64,000 nt of DNA from a virus. The notes beneath the pieces are model-generated. The model saw only the letters and a program-made list of their open reading frames with translations, was not told the DNA's origin and did no database searches. The stretch lies in IMG/VR virus record IMGVR_UViG_3300026097_000805, positions 1 through 64,000 of that record; one strand, written 5' to 3'. Of this stretch, positions 61,861-64,000 are shown piece by piece (within the stretch, counting starts at the first letter, position 1; each line of letters begins with the position of its first letter). The position numbers were made by a program, and so were the translations under genes.

Positions 61861-62557
61861 TTTGTAATATCTCCCATGTTTCTTTCCAATCTGTTGTCCA
61901 ATGGTTCTTTCCTTGATAAGAGTTTTTATTTAAAGTATTTGCTAATGGATAATCATTGCCGCCTTCATCCATTCGATCTCCAAAGAATACGATAAAATCA
62001 TCCTTGCTGAAGTCTTGGAGTATTTGACTTTTATCTGCACCCTTAGGAGCAATATCAATACCAGTTTCGCCGCCTACAGTTGCAGTAATATCTGGGAATA
62101 GTTGATTAAACTCGTCTGCTATCCTACGCCTATCGCCATTCCACGCTTCATAGTCAACCCAAGATCGACGCTGTTCTAGTGTAGCATTGCGTCCTACGAT
62201 ACTAAAGTTTACCATGCCCGGTCGATGTTCAAAATGCGAGCCTGTGCGAATGTTAAAATCACATTTAGTTAACTGCGTAGTTAACCATTCGTGTGCAGAC
62301 TCTGGCAATGTCCAATTGTTTCTACGCACATTTACATCACCTTCATAAACATCACTGCCACTGCAATTGTATACACGCTTGCACTTATGATATATAAACT
62401 CGCCAACTTGCTCTACAGTCTTTGCACGATCTGATCCGGTTACTAAGTATACATCGTTGTCTTCACAAAACTTACTAAACCACGAAGCAAAGTGTTTGTT
62501 CATGCGACCTCTACTGGGTGTTAGTGTGCCGTCTACGTCAAATATAAACTTATTCAT
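61835..62557 (-). CDS. HAD-family phosphomannomutase-like phosphatase
   Basis: A 240-residue HAD protein with FDVDGTLTPSR (nucleophile region, residues 6-16), TGSDRAKT, GMVNFSIVGRN and FFGDRMDEGGND (acidic motif IV). The GMVN block matches eukaryotic-type phosphomannomutases, which interconvert mannose 6- and 1-phosphate. It would supply sugar for nucleotide-sugar synthesis with the adjacent epimerase. A plain sugar-phosphatase is the alternative. Confidence 0.68.
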   Translation of the reverse strand: MNKFIFDVDGTLTPSRGRMNKHFASWFSKFCEDNDVYLVTGSDRAKTVEQVGEFIYHKCKRVYNCSGSDVYEGDVNVRRNNWTLPESAHEWLTTQLTKCDFNIRTGSHFEHRPGMVNFSIVGRNATLEQRRSWVDYEAWNGDRRRIADEFNQLFPDITATVGGETGIDIAPKGADKSQILQDFSKDDFIVFFGDRMDEGGNDYPLANTLNKNSYQGKNHWTTDWKETWEILQNEYTNNRK

Positions 62558-62711
62558 TCTCTTGTTTTAATCTCCATTGGCAGTAAGCCTCCCAACCAAA
62601 CTCATAAAGTGCGTATGCTGCAACAAAGCCTACATACGGAATAGTAAACGCCATAGTTAGCATTATGTCTGCGGCTAGCAATGCTGCTGGATAATCATAC
62701 CATCTAATCAT
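62550..62711 (-). CDS. 53-residue small membrane-associated protein
   Basis: Starts MIRWYDYPAALLAADIMLT at 62711, where GCAGGAG precedes it and the ATG forms ATGA with the stop of the 28-residue ORF. The longer frame upstream overlaps that ORF and lacks a start signal. A hydrophobic segment, MLTMAFTIPYVGFVAAYAL, is probably one transmembrane helix. It is joined to the HAD gene by an overlap of 8 bases. Confidence 0.62.
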   Translation of the reverse strand: MIRWYDYPAALLAADIMLTMAFTIPYVGFVAAYALYEFGWEAYCQWRLKQENE

Positions 62712-62794
62712 ACTAATAAAACTCCTGCAACTAATGATACTATCGCTACGATAGCAAGAGTACCTAATATCCACGGCATAATTTTATCTATCAT
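62708..62794 (-). CDS. 28-residue single-span membrane ORF
   Basis: A short frame whose peptide is MIDKIMPWILGTLAIVAIVS followed by VAGVLLV, nearly all hydrophobic and able to span the membrane once. It starts inside the end of the upstream membrane-protein gene and stops in ATGA overlap with the 53-residue gene. The position in a chain of coupled membrane ORFs supports it. Function unknown; a toxin- or lysis-like small peptide is only one idea. Confidence 0.55.
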   Translation of the reverse strand: MIDKIMPWILGTLAIVAIVSLVAGVLLV

Positions 62795-62966
62795 TGCCTA
62801 AACCAAAGCAAGGCGTAGCAAGTGACATATGACATTTTCGAGCATACTCTTCTGGTCCCATAATAGCAATGTTCATTAGCAACGGTACGCCTACCATAAA
62901 AAATGTAACGATTAAAATTGCCCAACCAAGACCTTTTAGTGTGCAATAATTTGTTTGTTCAGCCAT
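62784..62966 (-). CDS. 60-residue single-span membrane protein
   Basis: Starts MAEQTNYCTLKGLG, then a hydrophobic helix WAILIVTFFMVGVPLLMNIA, then a soluble tail with three cysteines in all. It overlaps the cytidylyltransferase-like gene by 8 bases and the 28-residue ORF by 11. Three small membrane ORFs follow one another here. Confidence 0.6.
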   Translation of the reverse strand: MAEQTNYCTLKGLGWAILIVTFFMVGVPLLMNIAIMGPEEYARKCHMSLATPCFGLGNDR

Positions 62967-63378
62967 TGTTTTGTCTTTCTGCTACTCTAGCTCTAAGATC
63001 GCTGCTACTAAAGCGATGATCACGTTTGTTAAAGTACAGTTCGATATCACGTTTTGCACAGATTGCTCTTCCTGTGAACTTTCCGTCTCTATACTCTTCT
63101 CCTATTACTCTAACATCAATATGATACATTGTCAAGATATCTTCTAGATCTTGTTCTGTGCTATACGGAATAATTTCGTCTACATAGCCAACTGCTTTGA
63201 GTTGTGTGTAGCGTTCTACAATAGTCTGAACTGGAGAGTTTTTTTCTTTCCTGTCCACACTAGGATCAATTTGTAATCCACATATTAGGTAATCACACTG
63301 TTGCTTTGCTTCACGCAACATTTGTACATGTCCTGCGTGAAGTAAATCGAAGGTTGATGCGGTAAATCCTACTCTCAT
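62959..63378 (-). CDS. Cytidylyltransferase-like nucleotidyltransferase
   Basis: A 139-residue protein with the nucleotidyltransferase signature HAGH (residues 14-17) and RFSSSDLR near the end in place of ISSTxLR, like glycerol-3-phosphate or other cytidylyltransferases. It activates a phosphorylated substrate with CTP or ATP. It overlaps the ferredoxin reductase gene by 4 bases and may supply activated sugars or polyols. Confidence 0.72.
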   Translation of the reverse strand: MRVGFTASTFDLLHAGHVQMLREAKQQCDYLICGLQIDPSVDRKEKNSPVQTIVERYTQLKAVGYVDEIIPYSTEQDLEDILTMYHIDVRVIGEEYRDGKFTGRAICAKRDIELYFNKRDHRFSSSDLRARVAERQNNG

Positions 63379-64000
63379 CCTACAAATGCCTTTTCTAATA
63401 CATATGACCCTTGCTCTTTTTTAGTGCCTTCGGACCATCCGTTCTTGTCTAACATTTCTTTGATGTCCAAATTAAACTCCATATTACCACAAAGCATAAC
63501 TTTATCTGTTTCAGGAGTAGCATTTGTCATAATCGCACCGTTTTTGACTAAATCTGTTATACGATCACTTGTGCCGTTCCACCCATCGCCTCGAGTAACC
63601 ACAGGAGTATAGTCAATGTCTTGTTCCTGTAAAAACTCATTGTATGCTAGTATTTCTGCTTCTGTTCTCACACTCCATACAACGTGTATACGCTTGTATT
63701 TAGATCGTGTAGCAGGATCACGCAACAAACTGATAAACGGAGCAATGCCTGTACCAGTTGCTAACAGCCATAGATTGTCACCTTCTGTTAGATTGTCAAT
63801 CAGCAATGTACCTGTGGGTTTATTGCCTACACTAACAGTATCACCTGGTTGAATCTTTTGCAGTTTACTTGTAAGAGGACCGTCCGGTACTTTGATGCTG
63901 TAAAACTCAACAAAGTCGTCTTCTGGTCCGCTTGTAATACTGTAAGCACGTTTAGGAGCGTCTTCTACACTAATCATAGTAAACTCGCCTGCACGGAACT
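63375..64000 (-). CDS. fpr: Ferredoxin-NADP reductase, 5' end beyond window
   Basis: A partial gene; the frame runs off the window edge without a start. The visible 208 residues begin in FRAGEFTM and carry RAYSITS (FAD binding), GTGIAPF (NADP binding), CGNMEFN and the C-terminal YVLEKAFVG, close to bacterial Fpr endings. It passes electrons between NADPH and ferredoxin or flavodoxin. That could feed the radical-SAM enzymes encoded in the island and QueE, an inference from co-occurrence. Confidence 0.78.
   Translation of the reverse strand, partial: FRAGEFTMISVEDAPKRAYSITSGPEDDFVEFYSIKVPDGPLTSKLQKIQPGDTVSVGNKPTGTLLIDNLTEGDNLWLLATGTGIAPFISLLRDPATRSKYKRIHVVWSVRTEAEILAYNEFLQEQDIDYTPVVTRGDGWNGTSDRITDLVKNGAIMTNATPETDKVMLCGNMEFNLDIKEMLDKNGWSEGTKKEQGSYVLEKAFVG

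Noticed and set aside
62959-63140. A seventh sigma70-like promoter (TTGACA-N17-TAGAGT) inside the cytidylyltransferase-like gene
   Set aside because: The -10 box is weaker than in the other six, and no gene start lies at a suitable distance.
1-64000. tRNA genes, CRISPR arrays, insertion sequences, reverse transcriptase or diversity-generating repeat
   Set aside because: I saw no cloverleaf with a CCA-ready end, no regular short repeats with spacers, no transposase, and no reverse transcriptase near the fibre gene. A dedicated scan could still find a tRNA.

Overview
This window is best read as part of a large, AT-rich marine phage genome of the T4 superfamily (pelagi- or cyanomyophage-like). 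The evidence is a T4-type sliding clamp, a FLAP-type 5'-3' exonuclease, a tail-fibre gene, TATAAATA boxes like T4 late promoters, and a cluster of small genes typical of marine T4-like phages. Genes are packed with ATGA/TAATG overlaps, and no gap exceeds about 165 bases. The host cannot be named from the sequence; SAR11-like or other marine bacteria are guesses.

Bases 1-42,685 form an accessory island read almost entirely on the + strand. It holds 22 radical-SAM genes. Thirteen (class A) have a Cys-rich, SPASM/twitch-like segment in front of the CxxxCxxC core. Six (class B) have a compact core with a C-terminal SPASM-like end. Two are compact CxxxCxxC enzymes with a Cys-rich tail, and one is a B12-type enzyme. 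Between them sit glycosyltransferase-like proteins, a UDP-sugar dehydrogenase, an SGNH hydrolase, a methyltransferase, two Rossmann/SDR proteins, six 2-oxoglutarate/Fe(II) oxygenase-like proteins, a PLP aminotransferase-like protein, a GNAT acetyltransferase and a kinase-like protein. Most class-B genes are followed directly by a small oxygenase, reductase or hydrolase. Together this looks like a pathway that builds or remodels a sugar, peptide or surface polymer; the substrate is unknown. A tandem-duplication scar at 17.17-17.31 kb and one inverted radical-SAM gene at 31.1-32.2 kb show that the array is still being rearranged.

The island meets a tail-fibre gene (42.7-44.2 kb) tail to tail, with the two stop codons overlapping. 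From there to 64 kb all genes are on the - strand. They are small virion-associated or hypothetical proteins, a MoxR ATPase with a VWA/HExxH partner, the exonuclease, and a 7-deazaguanine DNA-modification set: GTP cyclohydrolase I (FolE), QueD, QueE with a displaced third cysteine, and a DpdA-like transglycosylase. The same stretch carries nucleotide-salvage, DNA-repair and sugar-nucleotide genes and the sliding clamp. The window ends inside a ferredoxin-NADP reductase, a plausible electron source for the many [4Fe-4S] radical enzymes.

Regulation looks split. Six - strand genes have a near-identical sigma70-type promoter (TTGACA, exactly 17 bases, TATxxT). The island and the structural genes carry TATAAATA-type late boxes, two of them so close to the ATG that the mRNA would be leaderless. 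Functions are read from motifs by eye; no database search was run.
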